Below are positions 34,907 through 45,398 of a stretch of DNA of 64,000 nt, piece after piece. Under the pieces are notes generated by a model. The model had not been told where the DNA came from, made no database searches, and saw only the letters and a program-made list of their open reading frames with translations. The DNA lies in contig CAMXYK010000003.1 in assembly GCA_947253155.1 (NCBI GenBank), positions 1 through 64,000 on the forward strand, read 5' to 3'. This stretch comes from an uncultured Bifidobacteriaceae bacterium. Lineage in GTDB: Bacteria; Actinomycetota; Actinomycetes; Actinomycetales; Bifidobacteriaceae. How positions within the stretch are numbered: position 1 is the stretch's first letter; each line of letters starts with the position of its first letter. The translations under genes were made by a program, and so were the position numbers.

Positions 34907-37852
34907 TAACATTGTTTTTAAGAATTTTCCAGTCCAGCTTTTATTGCAACGCGCAACGCTTTCTGGGCTTCCTTCTGCAATTACAGTTCCGCCTTTATCT
35001 CCACCTTCTGGACCTAAATCGATAATCCAATCTGCAGACTTTACAACGTCAAGATTGTGCTCGATAACAATAACGCTATTGCCTTTATCTACTAGAGATT
35101 GCAACACAGTTAATAGTTTTCTCACGTCTTCAAAATGAAGTCCAGTAGTAGGCTCGTCAAGAATATAAACTGTTTTTCCAGTTGACCTGCGTTGCAATTC
35201 AGTGGCAAGTTTTACACGTTGAGATTCGCCGCCAGAAAGCGTTGTTGCGCTTTGCCCTAAACGAATGTAGCCTAATCCAACTTTTACTAAAGTATCCAGG
35301 TAGCGTGAAATTGACGGATACGCTTTGAAGAATTCTGCAGCTTCAGAAATTGGCATATTGAGAACATCAGAAACCGACTTTCCGTTATATGTAACTTCCA
35401 AAGTTTCCCTGTTGTATCTCTTCGCGTGGCAAACTTCACATTCTACATACACATCCGGCAAGAAGTTCATCTCAATTTTTAAGGTTCCGTCTCCGTGGCA
35501 TGCTTCGCAGCGGCCACCTTTTACGTTGAAGGAAAATCTTCCAGGGCCATATCCTCGAACTTTTGCTTCCGGAGTTTGAGCGAAAAGCGTGCGAATTTTA
35601 TCCCACACGCCTGTGTATGTTGCAGGATTAGAGCGCGGAGTTCGACCAATAGGATTTTGGTCAACATGAACTACTTTGTCGCAATATTCTAATCCTTCCA
35701 CACGCGTATGCTTTCCTGGAACAATGCGAGCGCCGTTTAGTTTGTCTGCAAGAACCGGGTAAAGGATTGAGTTTATTAGTGTTGATTTGCCTGATCCCGA
35801 TACTCCAGTTATGCATGTAAATACACCAAGCGGTATGCTTACGTCAATGTTTTTAAGATTGTGTTCGCGAGCGCCAAGAATATGTAACATACGGTTTTCG
35901 TCTACAAGTCTGCGTTTTTTTGGTACTTCAATTAATCGCCTGTGAGCAATATAGTCTCCAGTGATTGAACGTTTTGCTTTTGTAATTTGTTTAGATGGTC
36001 CAGAATATACTACTTCTCCACCGTTTTCGCCTGCTTCAGGTCCTATGTCTACAAGCCAGTCTGCTTGTCGAATAGTATCTTCATCGTGTTCTACCACAAT
36101 AAGCGTGTTGCCGAGGTTTCTTAAGTGGTGCAGTGTGGCAATAAGTCTCTCATTGTCTCTCTGGTGAAGTCCAATGGATGGTTCGTCTAGCACGTACATA
36201 ACGCCGACTAATCCTGATCCTATTTGTGTTGCGAGTCGAATACGTTGCGCTTCGCCTCCAGATAATGTTTTTGCAGCTCTAGAAAGAGTAAGATAGCTTA
36301 GTCCTACGTCGTTTAAGAATCCAAGGCGAGCTCGTATTTCTTTTAATACTTCTCCTGCAATAAGCGCTTTGGAGCCTTCTAGTTTTAGCGCGTTTACCCA
36401 TTCTAGGCTGCGCTCAACTGGCATGTCGCATACTTCAGCAATGGAGGTGTTTGCTACTGTAACTGCTAGTACTTCTGGGCGTAAGCGTTTACCTTTGCAG
36501 CTTTGGCATGGAACTTCGCGCATGTATGATTCGTAGTATTGTCGCATTTGTTCGGAGTCTGTTTCGTCGTGTTTGCGCATAAGCGTTCGTACGACTCCTT
36601 CGAATCCTGTTGAGTATTCGCGCTGCCTACCCCACCTGTTTGTGTATGAAACTTGTACGGTAAAATCGTGCCCGTACATGATATCTTGCTGTATGTTTTC
36701 AGGCAGGTCTTTCCACGGAGTGCTCATGCTAAAACCTAAGTCTTCTGCAAGGCCGGATAGTAGGTGCTGGTAGTACATTCCTGCAGACTTATTCATTGCC
36801 CAAGGTTCGATTGCTCCTTGCGCAAGAGATTTGCTTGGGTCTGGTATTACGAGCTCAGGATCGATTTCAAGATTGTACCCAATTCCGGAACATTCTGGGC
36901 ATGCTCCGTATGGTGCGTTGAATGAGAATGTGCGAGGCTCTATTTCGTCAAGTTCTAGTTGATGATTATTTGGGCATGCTCGATGCTCAGAGAATAGTTG
37001 TCGTCTTTTTGGCGAGTTTTCATCTTCGTCAACAAAATCCGCAACCATAACACCTTTAGAAAGTTTTAGTGCTGTTTCAATTGAATCTGTTAGCCTAACG
37101 CGAATACCGTCTTTTATAACTAGACGGTCAATTACTACTTCAATAGTATGCTTTTTTTGTTTAGCAAGAGTAATATCTTCGGAAAGCTCTAACATTTTGC
37201 CGTCAATAATTGCTCGAGCATACCCGTCCGCGCGCAATAATTCTAGCGTATCTTTAAACTCTCCCTTGCGTCCGCGAACAACAGGAGCCAAAATTTGCAA
37301 TCTTGTGCGCTCCGGCATGGAAAGCAAAGTATCAGTCATTTGTTGAGGAGTTTGCGCACTTACCAACTCACCGCACTCTGGGCAGTGAGGAACTCCAACT
37401 CTAGCAAATAATAATCTTAAATAATCGTATATTTCTGTGATTGTGCCAACAGTAGAACGAGGGTTACGATTGGTAGTTTTTTGGTCAATCGAAACAGCTG
37501 GGCTTAAACCTTCAATAAAATCAACATCCGGCTTATCCATTCTGCCTAAAAATTGGCGAGCGTAAGCACTAAGCGACTCAACATACCTGCGTTGACCTTC
37601 TGCAAAAAGCGTGTCGAAAGCTAAAGAAGATTTTCCAGACCCAGAAAGCCCAGTAAACACAACCATGCGATTTCTAGGAATAGATAAACTAACATTTTTA
37701 AGATTGTGTTCACGCGCTCCCTGAATAGTTATTTTCCACTCCGAAGGAACTTTTGATAAATCGGATATAATCGTCCCATTATTTTCACTAATCGGCGCAT
37801 TATTAAGCAAGTTTTCTAAAGCATCCGACTGTTTATTCCCCTGCTGAACCAT
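34898..37852 (-). CDS. uvrA: Excinuclease ABC subunit A
   Basis: DNA-damage recognition ATPase of excision repair, 984 residues. Two ABC modules are present (Walker [10 protein letters not shown] and GVSGSGKST; signatures [10 protein letters not shown] and [10 protein letters not shown]), with zinc-binding cysteine pairs ([20 protein letters not shown]). GGAGG precedes the ATG. A perfect LexA-type box lies about 80 bp upstream, so SOS control is likely. uvrC follows downstream on the same strand. Confidence 0.96.
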   Translation of the reverse strand: MVQQGNKQSDALENLLNNAPISENNGTIISDLSKVPSEWKITIQGAREHNLKNVSLSIPRNRMVVFTGLSGSGKSSLAFDTLFAEGQRRYVESLSAYARQFLGRMDKPDVDFIEGLSPAVSIDQKTTNRNPRSTVGTITEIYDYLRLLFARVGVPHCPECGELVSAQTPQQMTDTLLSMPERTRLQILAPVVRGRKGEFKDTLELLRADGYARAIIDGKMLELSEDITLAKQKKHTIEVVIDRLVIKDGIRVRLTDSIETALKLSKGVMVADFVDEDENSPKRRQLFSEHRACPNNHQLELDEIEPRTFSFNAPYGACPECSGIGYNLEIDPELVIPDPSKSLAQGAIEPWAMNKSAGMYYQHLLSGLAEDLGFSMSTPWKDLPENIQQDIMYGHDFTVQVSYTNRWGRQREYSTGFEGVVRTLMRKHDETDSEQMRQYYESYMREVPCQSCKGKRLRPEVLAVTVANTSIAEVCDMPVERSLEWVNALKLEGSKALIAGEVLKEIRARLGFLNDVGLSYLTLSRAAKTLSGGEAQRIRLATQIGSGLVGVMYVLDEPSIGLHQRDNERLIATLHHLRNLGNTLIVVEHDEDTIRQADWLVDIGPEAGENGGEVVYSGPSKQITKAKRSITGDYIAHRRLIEVPKKRRLVDENRMLHILGAREHNLKNIDVSIPLGVFTCITGVSGSGKSTLINSILYPVLADKLNGARIVPGKHTRVEGLEYCDKVVHVDQNPIGRTPRSNPATYTGVWDKIRTLFAQTPEAKVRGYGPGRFSFNVKGGRCEACHGDGTLKIEMNFLPDVYVECEVCHAKRYNRETLEVTYNGKSVSDVLNMPISEAAEFFKAYPSISRYLDTLVKVGLGYIRLGQSATTLSGGESQRVKLATELQRRSTGKTVYILDEPTTGLHFEDVRKLLTVLQSLVDKGNSVIVIEHNLDVVKSADWIIDLGPEGGDKGGTVIAEGSPESVARCNKSWTGKFLKTMLDV

Positions 37853-37931
37853 TGGACCTCCAAAAGCATCAATAATAGAACGAAGAAACGCAAATTCCCC
37901 TTAAATGCGTAATCTTATACCAATAAAGTAT

Positions 37932-37945
37932 AGAACAAGTGTTCG
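37932..37945. promoter_or_regulatory. LexA (SOS) box upstream of uvrA
   Basis: AGAACAAGTGTTCG matches the Gram-positive/actinobacterial LexA consensus CGAAC-N4-GTTCG at all but the first base and has the dyad GAAC-N4-GTTC. It sits 80 bp before uvrA and about 140 bp before the divergent ABC-F gene. A second box occurs at 55803. Confidence 0.75.
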
Positions 37946-38005
37946 AAAAAGTAAAGTGAATTTTTCCCAAAATGGTTACGAAAAATATTCGTTAACACTA
38001 CAGAG

Positions 38006-38011
38006 TATAAT
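38006..38011 (+). promoter_or_regulatory. -10 box for the ABC-F gene
   Basis: TATAAT 75 bp before the ATG at 38086; the -35 region is not convincing. Confidence 0.45.
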
Positions 38012-38085
38012 AGCTGGTTTGGCTAATACTTACTTAGTACACATAAAATATAAGCCTACTTTTTTCGGGGAACGGATTACAAATT

Positions 38086-39687
38086 ATGCCTATTGACGCA
38101 CAAGCATTAACCATTCAAATTGGTGCGCGAACGCTGTTAAATCCTACCGATTTTCACGTTACTAAAGGTGACAAAATTGGTTTAGTTGGCAGAAACGGCG
38201 CGGGCAAAACAACACTTACTCGAGTTATTACTGGAGATATGCTTCCAGCCGGAGGATCCGTTAGAGTAAGCGGCGGCTTGGGTTATTTGCCGCAGGATAC
38301 TCACGCAGCAGACCCAGAACAAAGCGTTATCGATCGCATTATGAGCGCTCGCGATATTTCTTCTATTGTTTCTAGGATTCGCAAGGCCGAAAAGGAAATG
38401 ACAGATCCTGATCCGGACGTGATGACTAAAGCAATGAACCGCTACGACAAAGCTATGCAAGATTTTGAAAAAGCGGGCGGCTACTCTGTGCAATCTGAAG
38501 CAATTTCAATGGCAGCAAGCCTTGGACTGCCTCAAGAAGTAATGCAACAAGCTCTCGGCACTCTTTCCGGCGGCCAGCGCAGGCGCATTGAACTCGCAAG
38601 AATTCTGTTTTCTGACGCAGACACTCTTATTCTTGACGAGCCTACTAACCATTTGGACGCCGACTCGATTATTTGGTTGCGTAATTATTTGAAGCGTTTT
38701 GAAGGCGGATTCCTTGTTATTTCCCACTCGACGGAGCTTCTTGACGAAGTAGTTAATAAAGTTTGGCATTTGGACGCTCAACTTGCTCAAATAGACATGT
38801 ATTCAATGGGTTGGAAAGCATACTTGCATCAACGCGTAGTGGACGAAGAACGCCGCCGCCGCGAGCGCGAAGTTGCCGAAAAGAAAGCAGAACGCCTTAT
38901 GAAACAAGGCATTCGCTTGCACGCAAAAGCTACAAAAGCAGTAGCAGCTCAAAATATGATGCGAAGAGCAGAACGTTTGCTTAGCGAAACAAGCGAAGCT
39001 CAAAGCCGCGAAAAAGTTGCAGATATTCGCTTCCCAGAACCAGCACCATGCGGACGAACGCCAATTATGGCAAAAGATATTTCTAAAGCATACGGTTCCA
39101 ACATTGTTTTTGCTGGAATCAATCTTGCAATAGACAAAGGTTCTAGGGTTGTTATTTTGGGCTACAACGGCGCTGGAAAAACCACGACTTTGCGCATTCT
39201 AGCAGGAGAAGAAACAGCAGATACTGGCGAAGTCGAATACGGTCACGGATGCAAAATCGGCTATTTTGCTCAGGAACACGACACTTTGGACTTAGACGCT
39301 ACAGTTCTTGAAAATCTTCAACACGTTGCGCCAAATTTGGACGACACTCAAGCTCGCTCAATGCTCGGCAGCTTCCTGTTTTCAGGCGACGACGCAATGA
39401 AACCTGCCAGAGTGCTTTCAGGCGGCGAAAAAACGCGTCTTGCGCTCGCAACACTTGTTACATCTCAAGCTAACGTGCTTCTTCTCGACGAACCTACTAA
39501 CAACTTGGATCCTGCGTCTCGTGACGAGATTTTAAAAGCTATAGCCAAGTATGAGGGTGCGATTGTGCTTGTTACGCACGATGAGGGTGCTGTTGAAGCT
39601 TTGCAACCTGAACGCGTTCTTCTTATGCCTGATGGTGATGAAGATTTGTGGAATGACGAGTATCTTGATTTGGTTGCTGAAGAATAA
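38086..39687 (+). CDS. ABC-F family ATP-binding protein
   Basis: Soluble protein of 533 residues with two ATPase modules and no membrane domain. Walker A motifs are GRNGAGKTT (about residue 36) and GYNGAGKTT (about 364); signatures are LSGGQRRR and LSGGEKTR; Walker B regions are LILDEPTNHLD and LLLDEPTNNLD. The charged linker between the modules (about 235-300, rich in Arg, Glu and Lys) is the P-site tRNA interaction motif of ABC-F translation factors. Cellular role (Ettna-like translation factor or antibiotic target protection) cannot be told. The stop codon lies in the first unit of a 13-bp repeat array. Confidence 0.9.
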   Translation: MPIDAQALTIQIGARTLLNPTDFHVTKGDKIGLVGRNGAGKTTLTRVITGDMLPAGGSVRVSGGLGYLPQDTHAADPEQSVIDRIMSARDISSIVSRIRKAEKEMTDPDPDVMTKAMNRYDKAMQDFEKAGGYSVQSEAISMAASLGLPQEVMQQALGTLSGGQRRRIELARILFSDADTLILDEPTNHLDADSIIWLRNYLKRFEGGFLVISHSTELLDEVVNKVWHLDAQLAQIDMYSMGWKAYLHQRVVDEERRRREREVAEKKAERLMKQGIRLHAKATKAVAAQNMMRRAERLLSETSEAQSREKVADIRFPEPAPCGRTPIMAKDISKAYGSNIVFAGINLAIDKGSRVVILGYNGAGKTTTLRILAGEETADTGEVEYGHGCKIGYFAQEHDTLDLDATVLENLQHVAPNLDDTQARSMLGSFLFSGDDAMKPARVLSGGEKTRLALATLVTSQANVLLLDEPTNNLDPASRDEILKAIAKYEGAIVLVTHDEGAVEALQPERVLLMPDGDEDLWNDEYLDLVAEE

Positions 39688-39743
39688 GCTAAATGAACAA
39701 GATAGATGAACAAGCTGAAAGAATAAGCTGTAAGAATAAGCTA
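39679..39743 (+). repeat. Five 13-bp tandem repeats across ABC-F stop
   Basis: Five units of 13 bp (39679, 39692, 39705, 39718, 39731), consensus AAGAATAAGCTG; the first contains the stop codon and the last codon of the ABC-F gene. Period 13 shifts the frame, so the copies are non-coding. Confidence 0.85.
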
Positions 39744-39769
39744 AGTTACATTTGATTGAAACTTTGCAA

Positions 39770-39775
39770 TAGAAT
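39770..39775 (+). promoter_or_regulatory. -10 box for a probably leaderless mRNA
   Basis: TAGAAT lies 6 nt before the GTG at 39782, with no Shine-Dalgarno sequence between. Confidence 0.35.
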
Positions 39776-39781
39776 GGTTAT

Positions 39782-42010
39782 GTGGTGACCGCAACGAGTA
39801 TGTCTAAAGATTTGTCGCAATTATGTGGCGATACCAATCGCAGTAGTGACACTAAAGGTAGTCGCATGCGTCGCGTATTAAATTTTTTGCGTATTCCTAT
39901 TATCATTTTGATTGCTATTACGCTATTTGAATTCTCGATTGGAAATCTTCCTTTTTGGAATAGTGTTACCGGCAGCACCGATAGCGAATCTGTTCATAAC
40001 ACTCTTGGAAGCGGTGTCAAAAGACTAAAATCGGGCGGTCTTCTTATAACAGACCCTTCCGAAGCATACTTGGAAGTAAATTCAGACGGCACATCCCCTT
40101 ATATTCGCTTGCAACCAGCAAATATTAAAAAGCAGAAAACGAATGCGAATAATAAAATTACTTACGATGTTCGAGTCCTAGTTGAAGCAAACCAGTATAT
40201 GAGCGAGCCTCAAAGCACAAATCCTCGCGCACTATACGCTTCTTTACTAAAACTTCCGAATGAAGCAATCGGCCAATCTTGCGTCGTACGCGTGTGGTTG
40301 CAGCATCCTTTAGGAACTGTACTTGATGTTGAAGATGCTAGAGCGAATGTTAGAGCGCCTTTTAGCTGGTCTTGGGGTCGAGTAGGGCTTCTTGTTGTTT
40401 TTGCAATGCTTATAGCATTATGGAATCCGTGGTCTAAGCTTTGGTGCATTAAATTAGACACTAGTTGTTTACGCCAGCGCTTGTATCTTACGTTATCGTG
40501 GCTGCCATTTATTGCTATTGGTGTTGTAACAATTATTTGGAATTTGCGTAACGCTACGCCAATGCATTTTGACACAGCAGGAAATTACACTTACGATTTC
40601 GACCAGTATGCTCACACAGCTGACGCTCTTCTAAAAGGTCAAGTGCATCTTAATCTTCCAGTTCCTCACGAATTAGCTCAATTGCAAAATCCTTATGATC
40701 CTATGGCTAGGAATAATCTTCTTAACCGTTACGTGCACCACATGTACTGGGATTACGCATATTACAAGGGTCACTGGTATTCGTATTTTGGAGTGCTTCC
40801 TGCAGTATTACTGTTCTTGCCTTACCGTGTTATTACTAGCATTTGGATTCCTGGAGGCGCAATGCTTCCAACTACTGTTGCAACTCTTGTGTTTCTGATT
40901 GCTTTTCTTATTTCAGGATCTTTACTTGTTATTCGAATTATTGAGAATACTAAAAAAAGCGTTTCTTTAGGAACAGTATCAATTGCTTTAGCACTGTTCT
41001 TTATTAGCGCAAATACTGTTTATTTGTGGTTTAGAACATCATTCTATTCTGTTCCAATGGCAGCTTCGCTTTTCTTCACATCTATTGGCATATGGTTCTA
41101 CCTTGGAGCATTAAAAGCGCATCCTTTAAGAAATATTATTCTCGGCTCTTTCTTTATTACGTTGAACTTAGGTTGCCGACCTACGTTTGTTATAGCTGTT
41201 CTTTTTGCAATACCTGTTATTTGTTTTAATACTGGTCTTAATACTTTAATTAATATTAAAAATCTTATTAATAATTGGAATAACAAAAATTATTTGCGTA
41301 AACCTTTGCGCTACATTGCGTCTTGGATACTTCCTTGCATCATTACCGCTATTCCGTTTGGAATATATAATTTCCTTCGTTTTGGCTCAATTTTGAACTT
41401 TGGCAACAAATACCAAATCACTATTACTGATATGACGACTATGCGTTTGCCATTACAAAATATTCTGCCGTCTATTTTTAGCTACATTGCGCTACCTTTG
41501 CGTTTTATTCCAACTTTCCCTTGGATTGGCATTCAACCAGTCTCTTTTGACAGGTGGCAGTACGCGGAGCCTATGATTGGCGGAATGTTTGTGCTTTCCC
41601 CTCTTGCTTTACTAGGCGTAATATTCGCTTTTATTATGCGAAAACGTTGCCATTTAAGCGTTGCTTGGCACACTTGCCTAACAGCATTAACAATAGGAAG
41701 TGTGCTTGTTGTTTTCGACAGTTTGGAAGCTGGAATCGGATGGCGTTATATTGCTGATTTTGCTTGGGCTTTTGCAATTGTTGCGGTTGTTGGAATTACG
41801 CTTCTTCTTGAAAATACTACAGTTCAAAAAGAAGATTCTTTGCGCAAAAAAACTTTTGTTTACTTACTTCGCACAATAATTTTAGTTTTATTGCTGATTT
41901 CTATTATTATTGCAGCATTAAGCTGGTTCGTTACAGGTCGTGAAGACAGCACTCTTCGATTTAACCCAGACTTGTGGTATACGGTTCGATTCTGGCTTAC
42001 GCTAATGTAA
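39782..42010 (+). CDS. Large polytopic membrane protein, GT-C glycosyltransferase-like
   Basis: A 742-residue membrane protein. One helix near residues 35-55 is followed by an extracytoplasmic domain of about 130 residues and then ten or more helices. The loop with FDQYAHTADALLKGQVHLN and the segment YYKGHWYSYFGVLPAVLLFLPYR resemble GT-C fold glycosyltransferases (PMT/GT39-like), suggesting transfer of sugar from a lipid-linked donor to a cell-envelope polymer. A GlfT-like transferase lies 2 kb on. Start may be either GTG (39782, 39785) or the ATG at 39800. Family assignment is by eye. Confidence 0.65.
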   Translation: MVTATSMSKDLSQLCGDTNRSSDTKGSRMRRVLNFLRIPIIILIAITLFEFSIGNLPFWNSVTGSTDSESVHNTLGSGVKRLKSGGLLITDPSEAYLEVNSDGTSPYIRLQPANIKKQKTNANNKITYDVRVLVEANQYMSEPQSTNPRALYASLLKLPNEAIGQSCVVRVWLQHPLGTVLDVEDARANVRAPFSWSWGRVGLLVVFAMLIALWNPWSKLWCIKLDTSCLRQRLYLTLSWLPFIAIGVVTIIWNLRNATPMHFDTAGNYTYDFDQYAHTADALLKGQVHLNLPVPHELAQLQNPYDPMARNNLLNRYVHHMYWDYAYYKGHWYSYFGVLPAVLLFLPYRVITSIWIPGGAMLPTTVATLVFLIAFLISGSLLVIRIIENTKKSVSLGTVSIALALFFISANTVYLWFRTSFYSVPMAASLFFTSIGIWFYLGALKAHPLRNIILGSFFITLNLGCRPTFVIAVLFAIPVICFNTGLNTLINIKNLINNWNNKNYLRKPLRYIASWILPCIITAIPFGIYNFLRFGSILNFGNKYQITITDMTTMRLPLQNILPSIFSYIALPLRFIPTFPWIGIQPVSFDRWQYAEPMIGGMFVLSPLALLGVIFAFIMRKRCHLSVAWHTCLTALTIGSVLVVFDSLEAGIGWRYIADFAWAFAIVAVVGITLLLENTTVQKEDSLRKKTFVYLLRTIILVLLLISIIIAALSWFVTGREDSTLRFNPDLWYTVRFWLTLM

Positions 42011-42044
42011 AACAAAATTGCGTATGACTAATCGCTGGCAATTG

Positions 42045-42105
42045 TTACGCAAGTAATTATTACGCAAGCTATTATCTACGAAGGTTATTATTTACGCAAG
42101 TAAAG
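42045..42105 (-). repeat. 15/16-bp tandem repeats across aminotransferase stop
   Basis: Four units beginning at 42045, 42060, 42075 and 42091 share TTACGCAAG-type sequence; the last contains the minus-strand stop codon at 42092-42094. Confidence 0.8.
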
Positions 42106-43276
42106 CATCTACAGTACGCAATAATTTTTCTACACCATCAACAAACTGATTAGGTTCGGGAAGTAATGAAAGCGCAAGATACCCGTTTGCAGGCATGTCA
42201 AAATAGTATCCAGGTTGAGAAACTAATCTGTAATCTTCTATAAGTTTTAATGCTAAAACGTCATCGTCAATACAAGACGGCACGCGCAATAAAATATTCC
42301 AACCGCCTTCAGCGCGCAAAGCAGTAACACAACAATTAGGCCAAGACGCTAAAATCTCACGAAGAGTTTTAAGATTTTCACTAACCCTGTTACGCACCTT
42401 TTGAGTTTGCGAAGAAGCGTATTCTAACAGCTCAGGTATGCGCTCAGAAACAGTTGTTCCAATAGGCAAAAAGTCGTCTGCAATAACGTCAAGCCTTTTT
42501 TGAGCTTCGTAAACATCATCCTTAGGACCTGAAACTTCAATCCAACCAACTTTTGCGTGAGGAGCTGCAAGCATTTTAGAAAAACCGTCCAACGCAAAAA
42601 CAAGCGTAGAGGATTCACCAGCAAGCCTAGCGTTTGTTTCAAAAGGTTCAAGATAATAGTCGTAGAACACTTCGTCAGCAATAATGGCAACGTCATTATC
42701 ATGACATAATTGCAATAATTCTTTACGCTCTTCACTCTTTACGTAAGAGCCAGTAGGATTATTCGGGTTAATAAGCACAAGCGCTTTAATGCGCAAAGAC
42801 TTATTTTCAATTAACTCTTTTACGCGAGGCAAATCAATGATCCAAGAACCGTCATAGTGCAAAGGATACGGTATTGCGTTCACGCACTGCAATCGCGCAA
42901 TCGACTCAATAAGCGGATATCCAGGAGTCGGCCCAATAACAGCATCGCCTGCATCACAAAGAAGCATCATAAGCCACGCATAAGCTTGAGATGTTGAAGA
43001 AAGTACGTAAAGCTGATCCGGATTAAGAGTTGATGGAATAGAAGTATTGGTGCGATTGTCGCGCTTGTTAATAAAGTCTGCTAACAGTTTTCGAGATTCA
43101 ATAGGTCCTCTAGGATTTGCAGCATAATGTTCAGATAAACATTTAGGTGCAAGAGAGTGAACAGTAGGATTAGAATCGTTTAATTTAGTAAGCTTTATGC
43201 CTTGAGCCACAGCTTTTCGCTGCGCTAAAATAATAGGATTTGGCTCGCTTACGTCTACTCTTGAAGAAAATCGCAC
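42092..43276 (-). CDS. Pyridoxal phosphate-dependent aminotransferase (class I/II)
   Basis: Fold-type I aminotransferase of 394 residues. The PLP contacts are visible: NPNNPTGS (about 170), IADEVFYDYY (about 196-205) and the Schiff-base lysine in DGFSKMLAAPHAKVGW (about 232). The amino-acid substrate cannot be told; family members include aspartate and alanine aminotransferases. The start is a GTG (43274-43276) without a Shine-Dalgarno sequence; a weak TAATGT lies 6 nt upstream. A strong terminator ends ppgK just before this promoter, so the gene is transcribed separately. Confidence 0.88.
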   Translation of the reverse strand: MRFSSRVDVSEPNPIILAQRKAVAQGIKLTKLNDSNPTVHSLAPKCLSEHYAANPRGPIESRKLLADFINKRDNRTNTSIPSTLNPDQLYVLSSTSQAYAWLMMLLCDAGDAVIGPTPGYPLIESIARLQCVNAIPYPLHYDGSWIIDLPRVKELIENKSLRIKALVLINPNNPTGSYVKSEERKELLQLCHDNDVAIIADEVFYDYYLEPFETNARLAGESSTLVFALDGFSKMLAAPHAKVGWIEVSGPKDDVYEAQKRLDVIADDFLPIGTTVSERIPELLEYASSQTQKVRNRVSENLKTLREILASWPNCCVTALRAEGGWNILLRVPSCIDDDVLALKLIEDYRLVSQPGYYFDMPANGYLALSLLPEPNQFVDGVEKLLRTVDALLA

Positions 43277-43303
43277 GTCACTACATTAACACTTGGCATA
43301 AAA

Positions 43304-43337
43304 AAGCTGGGCATCAGATTAAATCTGCGCCCAGCTT
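43304..43337 (-). terminator. Terminator after ppgK
   Basis: Stem AAGCTGGGC/GCCCAGCTT (43304-43312 with 43329-43337) plus an inner CAGATT/AATCTG stem, followed on the minus strand by TTTTTTATG. Strong intrinsic terminator. Confidence 0.88.
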
Positions 43338-43372
43338 AAAACAACAATAAATAAATAGTATTTTATTAATAT

Positions 43373-44149
43373 TTAGTCCTGCTGATTTTGCTTTTGCATT
43401 GCGTAATAAGCTGCACCAATAATTCCAGCCTCATTATGCAAAGTTGCAACAACAATAGGAGTCTTAATATCAATATGTGGAAGGAATTTTTCACTTACGC
43501 GGCTAACTCCACCACCAACAACAAACAAATCAGGGTTGAAGTACTTTTCCATCAAACCATAGTACTTAGTTAAGCGCTTAGCCCACTTCTTGTAACCCAT
43601 ATCAAGCTTTTCACGAACGGAAGAAGCAGCATACTTTTCAGCATCTCCCTTACCTTTTTCAAGCTGAATATGACCAAGCTCAGTGTTTGGAATAAGTACG
43701 CCATTGTAAATCAAAGCAGTACCAATACCAGTTCCAAGCGTAGTTGCAATAACTAAGCCTTCTTTGTCTTTAGCGGCACCGAATTTCTGCTCAGCTAAAC
43801 CTGCAGCGTCAGCATCATTAACAACCGTTACAGGACGACCACAAGCTTCACTGAAAACTTCAGTAACATCCACACCAATCCAAGACTGGTCAAGATTTGC
43901 CATAAAATCAAGCTTCTTGCCTGGCTTAATTGGAGCCGGGAACGCAATTCCAACAGGAACATCTGCAGGAACTTCAAAATGCTCAAGCTGTTGACGAACA
44001 ATATCCGCAACCGCTTGAGGCGTAGAAACTGCAGGAGTGAGAATCTTATAACGAGGCTCTGCAAACTCGCCCTTTTCCAAATTTACTGGAGCAGCCTTAA
44101 TTCCAGAACCACCAATATCGACGCCAAATGCTTGTGCAGTGTCAATCAT
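43373..44149 (-). CDS. ppgK: Polyphosphate glucokinase
   Basis: ROK-family sugar kinase of 258 residues phosphorylating glucose with polyphosphate or ATP. The phosphate-binding motif is GVDIGGSGIKAA; the active-site aspartate lies in VVNDADAAGLAE; TTLGTGIGTAL and ELGHI follow. Lack of a zinc-binding cysteine cluster and the short length fit the PpgK type of actinobacteria. GGGGAG lies about 10 nt before the ATG. Confidence 0.92.
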   Translation of the reverse strand: MIDTAQAFGVDIGGSGIKAAPVNLEKGEFAEPRYKILTPAVSTPQAVADIVRQQLEHFEVPADVPVGIAFPAPIKPGKKLDFMANLDQSWIGVDVTEVFSEACGRPVTVVNDADAAGLAEQKFGAAKDKEGLVIATTLGTGIGTALIYNGVLIPNTELGHIQLEKGKGDAEKYAASSVREKLDMGYKKWAKRLTKYYGLMEKYFNPDLFVVGGGVSRVSEKFLPHIDIKTPIVVATLHNEAGIIGAAYYAMQKQNQQD

Positions 44150-44240
44150 CTCACTAACACTCCCCTCTGAATGTGTGCTGATAACAGGATATTCAAAAGT
44201 ATTCTATCGTAAATCTAGCGCGACACGCTTGCCGATTACT

Positions 44241-44284
44241 AACTTCTACTTTATTTCTGCTCAGCTTCTGCTTAACTTCTACTT
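44241..44284 (-). repeat. Four 11-bp tandem repeats across glycosyltransferase stop
   Basis: Units at 44241, 44252, 44263 and 44274, consensus AACTTCTACTT; the last holds the minus-strand stop (44279-44281). Confidence 0.8.
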
Positions 44285-45322
44285 CAAAGGTGGCATAGGC
44301 TTCCACATGCTATCATGCAAAATTTTTCTAGAATCAAGCCAGCCGGTAAATAATTTACCAATTCCAGAAAGAATATGCTCACGATCAACAGCAAGAAGAC
44401 GAATAAGCTCTTTAGCAGCAGTTAAAGCAGTTCCAAGCGCAAACATAAACGGTCGAAAATCACCATGAACCATAAAGTAACGAGCCATAAACCCACGATT
44501 TCGCATAATATGGTAACGGTTCATATCTGAAGTTGAGTTCAGTTGACGAACTCCTGCAATATCCCAGTTTGGAATATCGCGAGTTCGACGAAGAATAATA
44601 TCTGGAATAACAATAGGATTCGTCACTTTACTTGCAAGATACCCGTAAGTAGTATCATCCCAGTAAATAAAGTAGCGCGAATCCGGGAAACCGATTTTTT
44701 CAACAATATCGCGACGAATCAAACCACCCTCGAAGCACATCGTATTCATCACGCGATATCCAGCTTTTCCAAAAGCTGCAGGAGCAATAGGATTTGGAAT
44801 GCCAAGAGGAACCAAAAAATCATACTGCCAGTAGAATTTACCGCCGTCATAATCTAAGCGGCTTCCTTGAATAACAGCGTGGCTCTTAGTCCAAGGATAA
44901 AGACGCTCAATAGACTCAGGAACCGTCTCAACGTCATCGTCCATAACCCAGAACCATTTAGCTCCAAGCTCATAAGCTTTCTTTACGCCGGCACTAAAAC
45001 CGCCAGCACCACCAAGATTTTCATCTTGAGGAGCGTAAACAACGTGCAACTCATTTCCTTCATCGTCTTTTTCTGCTTTGCCCCAACGATTAGTTAAATC
45101 AGATTCAAGACGCGAAACCATTTCACGAGTCTTATCGCTACACTCATTGTCAACAACAACAATTCGCCAAGGGCACTCGTTCAAACATTCAAAAGAATGG
45201 AACAAATTATCCAAAAGTTCCTGACGCTTATAAGTGACTACAACAATAGCAAGCTTATCAATACTTTTATTTACGCTATCAGCTTTGCTGTTAACAATTT
45301 TATTCGTTCCCATATTGCTCAT
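44279..45322 (-). CDS. Family 2 glycosyltransferase, GlfT (galactofuranosyltransferase)-like
   Basis: Cytoplasmic GT-A fold transferase of 347 residues. The N-terminal nucleotide-sugar fold begins LAIVVVTYKR, the metal-binding motif is VMDDDVETV (about 128-136) and a WDD motif (IYWDDTTYGY, about 215-224) follows, a combination typical of GlfT-like galactofuranosyltransferases. The product is likely a cell-wall or capsular polysaccharide. The N-terminal 20 residues are not family-like; Met4 is also a possible start. It is divergent from the FMN riboswitch. Confidence 0.85.
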   Translation of the reverse strand: MSNMGTNKIVNSKADSVNKSIDKLAIVVVTYKRQELLDNLFHSFECLNECPWRIVVVDNECSDKTREMVSRLESDLTNRWGKAEKDDEGNELHVVYAPQDENLGGAGGFSAGVKKAYELGAKWFWVMDDDVETVPESIERLYPWTKSHAVIQGSRLDYDGGKFYWQYDFLVPLGIPNPIAPAAFGKAGYRVMNTMCFEGGLIRRDIVEKIGFPDSRYFIYWDDTTYGYLASKVTNPIVIPDIILRRTRDIPNWDIAGVRQLNSTSDMNRYHIMRNRGFMARYFMVHGDFRPFMFALGTALTAAKELIRLLAVDREHILSGIGKLFTGWLDSRKILHDSMWKPMPPLK

Positions 45323-45398
45323 ACTTGTATTCTTGCACTTACCCTCGCCACACTATTTTCTAAACAATGTTCCTAGCATGAGATACAAAAGAATAGTA

